DNA from: Zingiber officinale
Lineage: Eukaryota > Streptophyta > Magnoliopsida > Zingiberales > Zingiberaceae
Direction: 5' to 3'
Length of the DNA: 64,000 nt
Assembly: GCF_018446385.1 (NCBI RefSeq)
Contig: NC_056002.1
Coordinates: 8,876,894 to 8,940,893 of the forward strand
Both the position numbers and the translations under genes were made by a program. This document shows, one piece after another, positions 10,836 through 22,900 of this stretch. How positions within the stretch are numbered: position 1 is the first letter of the stretch; the number at the start of each line of letters is the position of its first letter. The notes under the pieces are model-generated. The model was given only the letters and a program-made list of their open reading frames with translations, ran no database searches and was not told the origin of the DNA.

Positions 10836-11437
10836 TGAACATTCCTTCAAATGAGGTGTAGCCGACTGATTAGATATTAGTTTTAGTTTTGTCTGCTTAC
10901 TTGTCTACTTTATTATTTTATATTTTTTTTTCTTTAATCGTACCTAGAGAGTTGAGCCACTTTTCAAAACTCTCATTGATAATTGGTCATTTAATGGAGA
11001 AAGAATGTTTTAGTCTTCCACATTGGAGGCACACGAAGGTATGGCGCCTCAACCCAAGCATGATTTGATCTTTCATGAGTTTTTCTCCTTTTCAATGATA
11101 TTGTTGTTCTTTAAATATTCGAGTTTTCATTTTTTTTACTTTGTTTTGATATAGTTGACTGTTATTTATCATTCTGTGTTTTTAAGTTAACCCTATATAT
11201 CTAGTCAACCCTAATTAATTCTGGGATGATCAATTTGACCCATATAAATTTTCTATCGACAATTAAGATAAATCGAGATGCACTTGTAGCGGATGATTGA
11301 TCAATTCAGTATTCTTAGGTTAATTACATATTAAGAGAAATTCATCCATTAATTTACTAAAGTTGGGACTCAATCCTTAAATATTTGAAAAACTGAGAAT
11401 ACGCTCTACTATTGCATCATTGTCTCGGGACTTATTA
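10836..11437. other. Intergenic stretch with no recognised feature (copy 1)
   Basis: AT-rich, no coding signal. It contains TCTTCCACATTGGAGGCACA near 11015, which resembles phrases common in plant LTR sequences, but nothing paired to it was found. The copy 2 counterpart is 42612-43213. Confidence 0.35.
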
Positions 11438-12690
11438 TTTATCATTCATGGTGGCAAAATGTGAAGTCGTCACCTTAGTGACCCCTCCAGGACGACCCCA
11501 CACACTCTGGAAGGGAGTAAATTATGGGAGCTTATTCCATCTCAATCGAGCGACCTTCCTAGATAGGGAGCACGAGATAACCCAAAACAGTATTTGCACT
11601 TACCAAGAATTGAACCATGTCTCTCTGGGAGTTCGGATCCTCTATCCCGAACTCCCATGTCCCCTTGTCGATCAGACGGTCGTGATATTTTTGAGATGTG
11701 TGGGACAGAGGGGACACGGGAGTTCGGGACAGAGGATCCGAACTCGTCTCTCTAGTGACAAGCCCCATTGTTATTTATCATTCATTTGATTGATACAAAA
11801 ATGTGATAATGCTCACGCCAAGCGCTACTTATCACTATCCCCACAGTGAATTGAAGTGAGGTAAATTAGGTACTGTGTGACCCCCTAAGTGGAAAGGTTA
11901 TTTACCGTAACCGAGACTTGAATCCTTGCCTATTGATTGTTATTTATCATTCATTAGAACAAAAGGTGATATTACTCACCACCAGCAGCCAGTATCGCCG
12001 ACCCCACGCTAATATGTAGACAAATAAATTATAGGGGACATTTTTCCTAGCGCAGAGGCCCTTTACATGAGATTATCATTCATTGAAGCAAAAATGAAGT
12101 GCTCAACTTAGCGGCCTCTCCAAGGCGACTTCACACTCTCTGGAAGGGGTAAATCAGGGGGACATTTGCTTTAGTGTAGCGGCCCTTTACATGGGGAGGT
12201 AGATACCCATCGAGACATTTTGCAGCCGATGTGAATTGATCCCAAGACCTATTGGAGTAACCACTTATACATGTACCAACTGCACCAACACGTGGGGACA
12301 TTGCTATTTATCATTGATTGAAGTAAAATGTGATATTGCTTACCCCAAGCAGTTCAGTATCATTGATTCCACGACAAGATAGATGTAAGGAAATCACAGG
12401 GGCCTCTTGCCCTAGCACAACGGTCCTTTGCATGAAGGAGGTCATACACTCAACGAGACATACCAATTTTGTATTTATCATTCACTAAATTAAAAAGTGA
12501 TATCTCTCACCTTAAGCAGCTCAGATACTGAATGAGATATTTTTACACTAGTTGAGAATTGATCTTAAGACCCATTGAAGTAAATACTTATGTAAGTATC
12601 AACTATGTCAGCCCGTGAAAACATATTATTTATCATTCATTGTAGTACATAGGTGATTCATTACACCATATATATTTATCATTCTCTAGG
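11438..12690 (-). repeat. Array of related SINE-like fragments separated by TTATTTATCATTCATT (copy 1)
   Basis: The spacer-like motif (T)TATTTATCATTCATT recurs near 11438, 11769, 11937, 12303, 12470 and 12627, with a partial match near 12079. After most copies comes AAAA(A)TGTGATATTGCTCACC-like sequence and blocks such as GGCGACTTCACACTCTCTGG. On the minus strand, 12300-12240 reads GTGCAGTTGGTACATG then TTGGGATCAATTC, at A-box/B-box-like spacing, so a tRNA-derived origin is plausible. Units vary from about 100 to 330 bp. Family not recognised. Confidence 0.45.
11629..11745. repeat. Foldback with 36-bp arms (copy 1)
   Basis: Arms at 11629-11664 and 11710-11745 are reverse complements at 34 of 36 positions. 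The left arm begins GAGTTCGGATCC and ends GTCCCC. The 45-bp loop begins TTGTCGATCAGACGG. The transcript would form a strong hairpin. It sits inside the SINE-like array. It may be a small foldback MITE, but no target duplication is evident. Confidence 0.75.
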
Positions 12691-12726
12691 GATACATAAA
12701 TTGCCATTCCCCACCAACTCTATAGA

Positions 12727-12734
12727 TATATAAA
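12727..12734 (+). promoter_or_regulatory. Candidate TATA box upstream of the FFDS-motif gene (copy 1)
   Basis: TATATAAA, 507 bases ahead of the ATG at 13241. It is the best TATA-like match before the gene. The distance would need a long leader or a 5' UTR intron, so it is only a candidate. A pyrimidine-rich stretch (about 13025-13240) fits a plant 5' UTR. Counterpart in copy 2 at 44503-44510. Confidence 0.25.
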
Positions 12735-13240
12735 TTGCATTGGAATCGTGAATCTAGTCCAGCTGCTCTATCTGCACGTTCTACTTGTTTATAGTTTTCA
12801 TAAATGATGATAGCGCAATCAGAATTCAAAGTTTTGGGGCTTCCTAATCGTAATCTGGATGTAGAACAAAAAGATGATCATTAAAACGAATAATTTATGG
12901 AACCAGTGAACAGGTACAAACTTCGTCAACTAGCAGAGCATATCTTGTGAATTATTTTAGTGATGTAGACATGAACACATGTGGCTGAAACAATTGGCAA
13001 AGAAGTCCACTTTCTCAGCACATGCAAGACCACATCTACCGCCCTTCTTCTCTTCCAGTTGGACCCATTGAACCATAAAGCTTTCTGCAAATTTGCTTGT
13101 CACTCTCTCTTTCAAACCCACCACCCCTCACACACTTGCTTTTGTTTCCCTGTAATTGCATCTTTTTTTATGTCAGCGCTTTCCTTCTTGTTCCTTTCTG
13201 TCTCACAATTCTGCAAGTCCCCAAGTTTTCGCATTCCCTC

Positions 13241-14222
13241 ATGAAACTGAAGCTGAGAATTGTGTCCAAGGCAAGGCAGCTCCTGACTGCATCCTCAGAG
13301 GAGGACAAGGTGGTCAATAGTGAACAATTGGACTCCAGGAGACAGAGCGCCGGCCATGGTATTGCCCTTGCATTTCTTCCTGTTTCTCTATCTGATTTCT
13401 TTGCTTATTCATCTGGATGCTTTTTGTATGCAATTCTATTTTACAGTTGACATGTTCTTCAGTTTTATTTTGGAGTTAAAAAGTAGAACTTTTCTTAGTA
13501 AGCGGATCATATTGAGTATCTTTTCCTTATGTAGATCAAATTTCAAAATTACCTTTATTTTATGATTCCTTAATGCTCTGTTGGTGGTTGCTCTTTTGAA
13601 TCTGATTCATCTATGGGACCGCCACTTCGACTAGGAAGAGACAATGCGTTTAATGTACTTCCAACAAATAGAAATGTGTTCTAATGTGCTGATTCATTGC
13701 ATATTTATTAGGTACAAAGGATGAGACCTTCTTTGATTCACAGACATGGTTAGTAGATTCAGATTGTGAAGATGATTTTGTCAGTGTCAATGGAGGTTGT
13801 AAGATCACATATAAGTCTCAGATTATACTTTTTATTTCAACTTTCTTACAAATTTTGAAGATTTCTCTTTCCTGTCATATTTAGATTTCGTTCCTTCCAG
13901 TTCCAGAAATCAACTGGGCAACATCTTCTCCCCTACTAGTTTTCCTGAAGTTATCTCTGAGCCTCCGACTTATGGGAAAAGAAGTCTTGCTGAACTTCTT
14001 CAGGAGAGTCAACTAGATGAACTGGAAATCAAACAAAACGATGCCAATCACAAGTTGAAAGTCAATGGACAGCCATGCCGAGATGACATTAATTCTCCAG
14101 ATCACAAGGATTCAAGTCATCAGAAAGCTAAAAAAATGAAGCCCAAGCAGCGTTGCTTGTCAAGCTTGGTGCAGAGTCTGAGTTTCAAGGACAGGAGGAA
14201 CCGCAATGTTAATGAGCTCTAG
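13241..14222 (+). CDS. Plant-specific FFDS/SDCEDDF-motif protein, function unknown (copy 1)
   Basis: Three exons, 13241-13358, 13712-13795 and 13885-14222, total 540 bases and encode 179 residues. The basic start MKLKLRIVSKARQLL is followed by the motif FFDSQTWLVDSDCEDDF and VSVNGDF, then PPTYGKRSLAELLQES, and a basic tail KPKQRCLSSLVQSLSFKDRR. The acidic DSDCEDDF...VNGDF block and the basic C-terminus recall, from memory, uncharacterised plant proteins such as At3g27210. No catalytic domain, signal peptide or membrane segment is seen. It is probably an intrinsically disordered soluble protein. The ATG at 13241 is the only in-frame start before the motif that splices correctly. Exon 2 has two possible donors 3 bases apart (13796 and 13799). 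It lies alone between UPL and GCS1 on the same strand. Confidence 0.75.
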
Positions 14223-14877
14223 TTTGCTTAACCTGTTCTCTTGTTACGCTTAAATTAGAATGACAGATGCTTATGAGTTGAATGGATTGTTCTCCTTTCC
14301 AATTTTGATTTCAATTCGAAAGACAATGGGAATTGATCAAATAGGTTTGTATAGTCAATAGTTTCTTCATTCACACTTGTTTAACCGGATAACAATCCAT
14401 TCCGGATCAACTCAGACCGATCCGAGTGAGTCGACTCGGTCGGATTAACCAAGCTGGCCGAATTAGCTAGGATAAACTGTTTTGATTTCCTCCACAGCTC
14501 CAGTATTCAATCTTGCTTTATTCTATTCCATTGAGAATGCAATTGAAAAGGAAATACAAAAAAAAATAAACTTTACATATTTAGTAAATATGCTAAATGA
14601 TTATATATTTTGTAATAAATTAAAAAAATAAAACAAAATCTAAAAATAATGACAGATGAATCTAGCAATAATTGAATTTTATCAAATGGAAATATCGCTT
14701 AATGTGACGAAGGATTTTTTATTAAATCACTTAGGTTGTTTGAAAATAATGAAATCATGTATAATATACCGATTTTATCCCTTTACTGTTCTTAGTCGAA
14801 TTGATATTTTTTATCAGTCCAACCATTTTCTTTCATCAACTAGTTTCAATCAAAATCAGGTGCTTAGTCGATTTCGA
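14223..14877. other. 3' flank of the FFDS-motif gene, AT-rich (copy 1)
   Basis: Probable 3' UTR to about 14340, then AT-rich sequence without coding signal. At 14434-14460 CCGATCCGAGT and ACTCGGTCGG form a short imperfect inverted repeat. A-rich tracts lie at 14555-14650. Copy 2 counterpart: 45999-46653. Confidence 0.4.
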
Positions 14878-16515
14878 AACCTAGAGATCTCGGAATTATA
14901 TGAAATCAATTCCTATGTGTTCATCTAGTTATCCTGATTATATTTATGCCTTCAAATATCAATTTTACTCGATATATTGAGAGCAATGATTTTTTAAACA
15001 TAAAAATGGGTTCGAAAAACTAAAAAAATCATTGCTTTCAATATATTAGGTCAAATTAATGTTTAAGATCATGCATATAAACAAGAGAATTAGACGAACA
15101 CATAAGAATAAACTTCATATCATTCCAAGATCCCTAGGTTCATCAATTCCTCCATTAGTTAATTTTGGCCGAAATTGACTGATAGATGAATTTTTTAAAA
15201 ATCGATTCAACTGAAAAAAAAAAACTCAGTCGAATCGATTTCTGATGGATTTTTCAAATAGTTTAGAAATCTATTCGAATGAATATTTTCCAGTCAAATC
15301 GATTTTCGAAAAATCTATCGATCAGCCGATTTCAGACAAAACGGCTGATGGACCTGCCATGAAATCAATATCTATGCATTCGTCTAGTTATCCTAATTAT
15401 AAAAATACCTTCAAACATTAATTTGATCCGATATATTGAGAGCAATGATTTTTTTTATCACGTATATGTTTGAAAAACTAATTCATATTTAAAAAATCAT
15501 TGTTTTCAATATATTAGGTCAAATTGATGTTTAAGAGTATGAATATAATTATAAGAATTAGAACAACTCATAGGACATGATTTCACTTCATTCTGAGTTT
15601 TCTATGTTCATCAATTGATTTTAGATTCATTTGATCAAAATCGATTGATGGACCTAGAGAACTCAAAATGAAGTGAAACTAGGTTCATTGTGTTCGTCTA
15701 GTTCTCTTGATTATATCTATGCCATCAAATATCAATTTAATCCAATATATTGAAAATAATATTTTTTTTGAACATGAATTAGTTTTTTGAATATATTTTT
15801 AGATTCAAAAAATTATTGCTCTCAATATATCTAGTCAAATTGATATTTGAGGGCATGAATATAATCAAGAAAACTAGACAAACGCGTAGAAATTGATTTC
15901 ATGTTATTCCGAGGTCTCTAGGTCCATCAACTTGTCCACTAGTCGCTTTTAGCTAAAATTGTTCGAAATCGGTTGATGGACCTAAAACTTCGGAATAATA
16001 TGAAATTATGTCTCTATGTGTTCGTCTAATTCTCCTGATTATATAAATACTCTTAAATATCAATTTGACATAATATGTTGAGCACACTATTCGTTTCAAC
16101 ATGAATAAATTTTTTAAAAAATATTTCTATTCATGATGAATTTTTGGAAATCGATTCGATTCCAATCGAATTGATTTTTAAATAATTTATTTTGGGAAAA
16201 ATTATTGATGGGCAAATGATCTCTGATTGATATGAAATCAATTTCTATGTGTCCGAAGTCTAGTTCTCACGATTATATTTATTCTCTTAAATATTAATTT
16301 CACCTAATATATTGGGAGCAATGATTTTTTGAACATAAATTAATTTTCAGAATCCAATTTTATGTTCACAAACTCATTGCTTTCAATATATCAGGTCGAA
16401 TTGATATTTGAGAACATAAATATGATCGAAATAAATAGATGAACACATAGAAACTGATTTCATATAATTATGAAATTTCCAGATTTCGAAGTTGATTGAT
16501 CAATCAACTTTGATT
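14878..16515. repeat. Array of alternately inverted ~140-bp units (copy 1)
   Basis: A unit with the phrases GAAATCAATTTCTATGTGTTCG, (T)TCTCCTGATTATAT and ATATATTGAGAGCAATGATT appears alternately forward and reversed. Complete foldbacks lie at about 14878-15145, 15345-15620, 15641-15931 and 16218-16512. A partial one, mainly its left arm, lies at 15972-16115. Neighbouring foldbacks also meet in inverted orientation (for example 15585-15615 against 15650-15685). The whole is therefore a head-to-head/tail-to-tail chain of about nine half-units. Arms are 80-90% alike by eye and the centre is an AT-rich loop. There is no coding capacity, and the sequence matches no family I know. Confidence 0.8.
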
Positions 16516-16901
16516 GAAATCGATTGATGAATCAATTTTAATTGAAATCGGTTCATGAACAAAAATAAATGGTCCGAATAATAAAAAAATCGATTCAACT
16601 AATAACAGGGTAAAATCAGTATAGCATATATAATTTCGTCATTTTCAAACTAACCAACGTAATTTAATAATTTCACAAACTTATTGGGTTCAGTAAAAGG
16701 ATTTTTCTATGCACATCTGTCCATAGGGAAAGTTAATTAATAATCAATTTGAGATGTATTTTGAGATATACTAAATCTGAAGGTATGTTTTGGTAAAATG
16801 CTCTAACAAGTCAAGTCAACTAAGGATTTGTATTGATTCGTATCCATCTCAGCGCTTCTGACAAGTCGATCAATTCGTCGCGAGTGTCGACGGAGACGGC
16901 C
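16516..16901 (+). promoter_or_regulatory. GCS1 promoter region and 5' UTR (copy 1)
   Basis: About 390 bases between the inverted array and the GCS1 ATG. AT-rich until about 16840, then abruptly CpG-rich into exon 1 (GTCGCGAGTGTCGACGGAGA). No convincing TATA box is seen at a standard distance. The transcription start is probably near the composition change. Copy 2 counterpart 48293-48678 differs at several bases, including AAAAGGATTT versus AAAAGCGATTT. Confidence 0.4.
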
Positions 16902-19900
16902 ATGAGCGGAGGTAGTCGACGGACGGCCCGCAATCGGGGGCGGCCGCCGACTATAGATGCCAGTGACGGAAAATCCCACCGCGACTCCCGCCCTGTGGAT
17001 GCGGTGAGAAAGGTTCGGAGCCGCGATCATGGCCCCATCCGTCTTATGGACGTCAGCCTCAAGACCCTTCTATGGTTAGGGTTTGGGTTCCTGGCTTTCA
17101 TTTCTGTATTTTTGTTGATTTATAATCATCATTGGGAATCTTGGCACGAGTCTCCGGCTTTGATGAGGTTGAGGAGGGTTGTCACCCCTTTGCAGGCCTC
17201 TAAGATGATGGATCTTGCCCAGGTTAGGTTGTCATCTATGAGAAATTGAGGTTATCATCTATGAGAATTTGTCTTAAGTTCAGTGTTAATCATCTGAAAA
17301 AAAGGAAAAAAGATGTATTTTAAAATATTTGGAATGGTTGCAGTTTCAAGGAGAGCATAAGGAAAGCCTGTACTGGGGCACATACCGGCCCCATGTCTAT
17401 TTCGGAATACGAGCAAGGTTACTTCCTTTTGTGGTTGTTTATTCCCCAATAACTCAATAGAAGATGCTAACATATTTCTTGAATTAGCTTGGCACCTGAT
17501 TGGAACCACTGCAAGTAGGGTTGAGTAATCGTGCATTTGGACTTACTTTGTAATTAAAAATGTTATTCTCTCTTTTGAGATGTCAGCAATAAAGTTGGAA
17601 TATTTCTAAGGAGTAAGGATTTTGTGAATCTCTAAGTGCACTAGCTACTTTCATACCTGAACCCTAAACACTACAAATCTTTATAATTTTTCTTTCTTAA
17701 TTTGTGACTTTTTTAAAGTTGAATGTTACTTAAATATATTCTATGATTTACATGTAGATTTCCTTTAAAGAAAGAAAGCCAAGTAATATTTTTATAAGCA
17801 TTTGTTTGGGAGTGATCTGTTGCTGTCTCTGCAGAACTCCACAGTCACTAATTGCTGGACTAATGTGGATAAGCATGCGAAATGGTCAGTACTTTCTTCG
17901 CCATGTTTGCCAAGATTCTGATGATCTAAGCACATATGGATGGAAAGATCACAATGGTAGGAGCTATGGTCGTCAATTAATCGTCGATCATGGATTATCA
18001 TTCACAACTAGTTTCTTAAAGGAGAAGAAGGAAGGAAGTGGCTTTGGAGGTGACTGGGCTGTCAGATTGGATCTACAGAATGCAAAGTAATTTTGGTCAT
18101 TCTTCCAGTTAATTTTATCAAACATTGAACTTTATTATGTCTCTAAGTATCGTGCTTTTTAGATTTATGGATTCTTCCAATCTTGTGGTATGATCAATTT
18201 CCCGTTCGGTTCGTTTACAGATCAATTGTACATGAGGGCAATGAAGAGACTACACATCTTTTCTTTTATATTGCTGATGAGGAAGGAAATTCTTTAAATG
18301 TAAAGAAGCAGCTATTTGAAACACGTGATGCCACCCTACTGGCATTTGGAACACGCAATGATATTGGAGGTTGGGAACTACATTTAGATTCCCAGGTATA
18401 GACCTCAGTAGATTCTGAATAACAGAACCTGATGCATCTTTTTTTAAGACTTGTCATGGTGGTATCATACTGCACTTTTTTGGTCATTCTCAGATGTTAG
18501 TATAGGCCTTGTATACCTTCTCATGTTGAAGTTTTAAATCCACTATTTTACTTTGTTCTTTTACTTGATAGGTCACATTTCATCTTATATTTGTAACAAA
18601 TGAACTGAACTTACTTTATAAGTATACATTCCATGTTTACATTAGATTATCCAATTTTAATGTTTTCGCTAAATATATAGTTGCAATAAGTTTGATTTAG
18701 TCAGGAGCTTAAATCCAGAAATTAGTTCTTTTACCAAGTGCTATTTAAACTGTCAAGGGACTTGGTAAAGTTTGATGGAAAGATCCTGCATCGGTTGAGG
18801 CAAAGAAAAGTGCTTACAATTTATGTCTTGATCGAGAGGATTTTTTTTTTTTTCACAATAAAAGTAACCTTGATCAAAGGCCCTTGGAAAGAGTTTCAAA
18901 GTTATATTTTTTTACAAGATATCTTGTACCTATAGGAGCAAAGCTATAGGTCCTGATTTGACACCACTTTTGGTCATGCGGACAATACTCAGCTAGTGTA
19001 GACCTAGTTTTTGATTGACCCCGTAAGTATAGTCCAATAGCACCCAGGTTTAAAATTTTGACATGTGCCTAAGTTTCAGTATATGACTGAAATGATACGG
19101 TTCCGGTTCCGTATTTTGTCATGCCGATATGGTTTTGATATATTTTTTTTTAATATAAAATATAATAATTAAAAATATTTTTATTAATATTTGATCGTTA
19201 TAGATGTATATTATTAAGTTATATTTGAGATATAATTTTATAGAGTTAGAAATTATATTATATTTATTTTTTTTTTATCTAAGAAGGGAAAAGGATTATA
19301 ATCTTTAAAGAGGTTAAGAGATTTTGTTTTTTTTTCTCTATTTAACTTAAGAGGTATTTTTTTTCCTCTTTATTTATTTTGATGGAGAAAAAAATAATGA
19401 ATAAAAGTAGGAAAAAATTAATAAGGGAGAAAAAAATTAATGAATAAAAGAGAAAAAATTAAGAAGGAAAAATTTAATAGGGAAAAGGAAATACCTATTT
19501 AAAAAATAAAAAATAACCTTTAAAATTTAAAATAAAAAATAAAACATGTCCTGGCCCTTAGTCTTAGAAGTTATCTCTGAAACTAATAATAGCTAGAGAT
19601 AAATATAATTTTGGGTATTTAAAAATGTTTAGGTACTTCACTTTTGTATTTTTTTTTTGAAAAAGGAATTTTTTTAGTACACATGCAGTCATTCATTTTT
19701 TTTTTTTTTTTATGAAGTAGAAGGATACATCAGAGTCTTTTAAAATAGCAAGTTTAGGTACTTCTCTTAAACCACATATACAAATCTATTAGGTGAAGAG
19801 TTTCTTCTTGCCAATTTATAGTATAAAAATTAAGTTATTCTGACCTAATGGTTTTTGCATGTGCTTTGCAGAGACATGTGGATACTCATTTTTCTGGGTT

Positions 19901-22900
19901 CAGAACCCATCATATGCACAATTTGACAGAACTCGTTCAGGGTACTCTCGCATTTCAAGTAAGTTTCCTCTTTTAGCAGTGATGTAAAATATATTGAGAT
20001 AAGGACATGTCCTTGTTTGGTAATCGTCTTCCCTTCAGCTTTCCCTTCTTTTTCTAAGGCTAAGATTGCATGAATGTTAATTAAAACTTTTTCTTGATTG
20101 CTGGCTTGTACTCAAGGCAAGAAGAACTGGGGAACTTCAGCTATCTGACACAATTGAAGAATCTTCAAATGTAGTTGTTATTCAGGTATTAATAGTTAAG
20201 AGTCTATATTGAAAATTTCAGTTTCTCTTGTTGGAATTCTGGAAAAGGACTGATAATGCTTTGACTGTGATGACTAAGGTAACTGTAATTCTGAAGCATG
20301 TACATTAAACTTTGGATCAGTGTTAATGTCACGATGCAACATGATTATATTAGATACCCACTCCTGTGACACATATTAGATGTGACTTCTCAGTCTTATT
20401 TTATTTTATTCAAGGACATCTGAGATTCTCTGCTCACAACTTCTAGATATTGAGAAGCTATTCTAGATGCTCAAATTTTGGAGTTAGATATCTGGCATAC
20501 TAATGATGTAAATAATTTTCCTTTGCTTTCTAAATGTTCTGAAGAAAACTTGTGAATGTTTGTTACAAGATATGGTATGGTGATTATAAATGCTTAAAAT
20601 ATCATAATGCATAAGACTTGGACTGCACATAATTACTAATAATCACCTTGTTCATAATGTGAATTGGACTACTATTTTAGATCTTATTGTGGCTTCTTTA
20701 TCTGGCCTCAATATCCTCATGTCTTCTTTCGGTGCTTCATACTCGAGTAATTTCACTGTTTAATCTATCTAATGGGTATATTCTCTGGATATTGTCGATA
20801 ATATGGTTTTATCTAAACACTGGCATAGATGAATTGCCGATTTAAAAGAAAGTTTGTGTTATGTTTGTTGAGTCAATATTCTTTTATCTATAGAAAATCT
20901 TCCTCATGATTTTAGTTATTTGGTTATTGTTTTCTTTCAAAACTTATTGTATTTCCTTCCAGATTTCAACTGTTCTTCCTGCAAAACTAGATATTGCTTT
21001 TGTATCTGGAACTAATATGAAAGGCTCTTTGGTAGATCAACGTCTCCACAGTCTTACAGGTATGATTGTCCCACCTCCCCTCAGAAAAAAGGAAAAAAAA
21101 TTAACGTTCCTGATAGCACATTCTCAACTGATCCAACCATATTCTGTTGACCATAGCTATGACCAGGACTTGATATTTGATAGATTGAAAGAACAATATT
21201 TAAATCACAAAACATCTTGATGAGTTACTGGAGTCAATGTGAACTTTTTTAAAATCATTTTCGTATAATGTTACTTAATGTCAGCAAAATGAAGAAGGGG
21301 AGCCTTGGCGCAACGGTAAAGTTGTTGCCATGTGACCAAAAGGTCACGGGTTCGAATCCTGAAAACAGCCTCTTGCAAAAAGCAGGGTAAGGCTGCGTAC
21401 AATGGATCCTTCCCCGGGATCCCGCACGGCGGGAGCTTTGTGCACCGGGCTGCCCTTTTTAATGTCAGCAAAATGAAGCAAGAACTTTTTCTTGAGACTG
21501 TCCCTTAAAATTGAGAAAGGTTATACTATGAAAATGGAATATAATGTATCCATTTGTCACCAACAACAATGGATTTTTCAGTGTAAGAGCTTTTCTGTTG
21601 TCTATTATTATTTTTGTATTTTTTAAATAATTTAGCAACAGACAATTCCTACTTTATGCTGCAGTTTTCCCACCAATGTCCTTTTCTTTAAAAGAAGTTC
21701 TTGTTAATTCTTTCCATCAGGAGAAATATTGTCTACTCGTCTAGATGAGAAGCAAAAGGAATTTGAAGACAAGTATCTTAGATATTTTAAACTGAAGGAT
21801 AAGGTATGTTCGTTTGATTTTTTTTTTCTACACACAATCATGTGTAGTTGATTACCCATTTTAGCTTCCTTTCCGATTACTTACCATTCCACAATATTTC
21901 AGCATTTACGCTTGTTGTTTGTGCGCAATGCACTTTAGATCATATTGATTCTCCATTTTAGATTCCTTTCAAATTACTTGCATATGTTTTATGTTTGAGT
22001 GCAACACACAGCACACTTAAGATCACAGTAGTAAAATTTCTTATACCTTTTGGTGTTACCATAATTATTTATATGTATCATAAGCTTTGAAGCACAGATT
22101 TTTGTTAACAGAAAAAAAGAATAACATATGTCAATCCCAGCTACTTTGATCAATTTCATTAACTCTATCCTTCCAGTGAAATCTATGAAAGCTTATATCA
22201 GTAATTACAGCTAAGCTTTTAAATCAATTTTAATTATTTTTTGATTATGTTAATTAGAGTTTTTTTTGGATAAGTAAAAAATATATATCAAAGCAAGACC
22301 AAGGTACAATACTAGAAATTAGTAGCGTCTTATGTCTAACATAATGTCAGATCAAAAAACACTCCCAAAGTCTTGTAAATATGCATTTGTACATTTCTAA
22401 AGATTTTCTCACTCTCCAACTGTCCCTCATCAAAGATGCAAGTGTTCTTAGATCTCTATACAAAGTGTATCAAAGTCGACATCTCAAGGTGTCGGGCTTT
22501 AGTCAAGAGACGTCCTCCTTTGAAGACATGCCCAAAGACTCGTAGCATTTGTTGGTAGGTAGACATCTCCGACCCCATCTGTAGTTACTCTTTGACCCTT
22601 CGCCATAAAATCACTACAGGAGGGCATCCAAAAATAAGTGTGACTCCATTTCCTGCCTACAAAAGACACAACACTGATCCTCCATGTAGTCCAATTTGTC
22701 TTTGGTTGGAAGTCGCCCAGCATCCAAAGTGTAATTTCATGACTAGGCTGGATGTAGGGCTTCCACACTTCCTCACCCAGGGCTTCTTAGGACTGGGATA
22801 CCTAAAAATGTCATAAGCCCTAGCCACACCTCTGTCCTGCTCAAACCAATCTGCCAACCTTTGCATAGAACATGCTGGGAATCAGAGTAGCCGTAGGATG

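Noticed and set aside
11412-11789. A 125-codon frame in the intergenic tract
   Set aside because: It spans the SINE-like array and the 36-bp-arm foldback. No protein-like pattern beyond the repeats.
16803-17030. Minus-strand 75-codon frame overlapping the GCS1 start
   Set aside because: A shadow of the CpG-rich first exon; GCS1 is supported by splice phases and family motifs.
21271-21471. Minus-strand 66-codon frame
   Set aside because: It is the complement of the Au SINE and codes for nothing.
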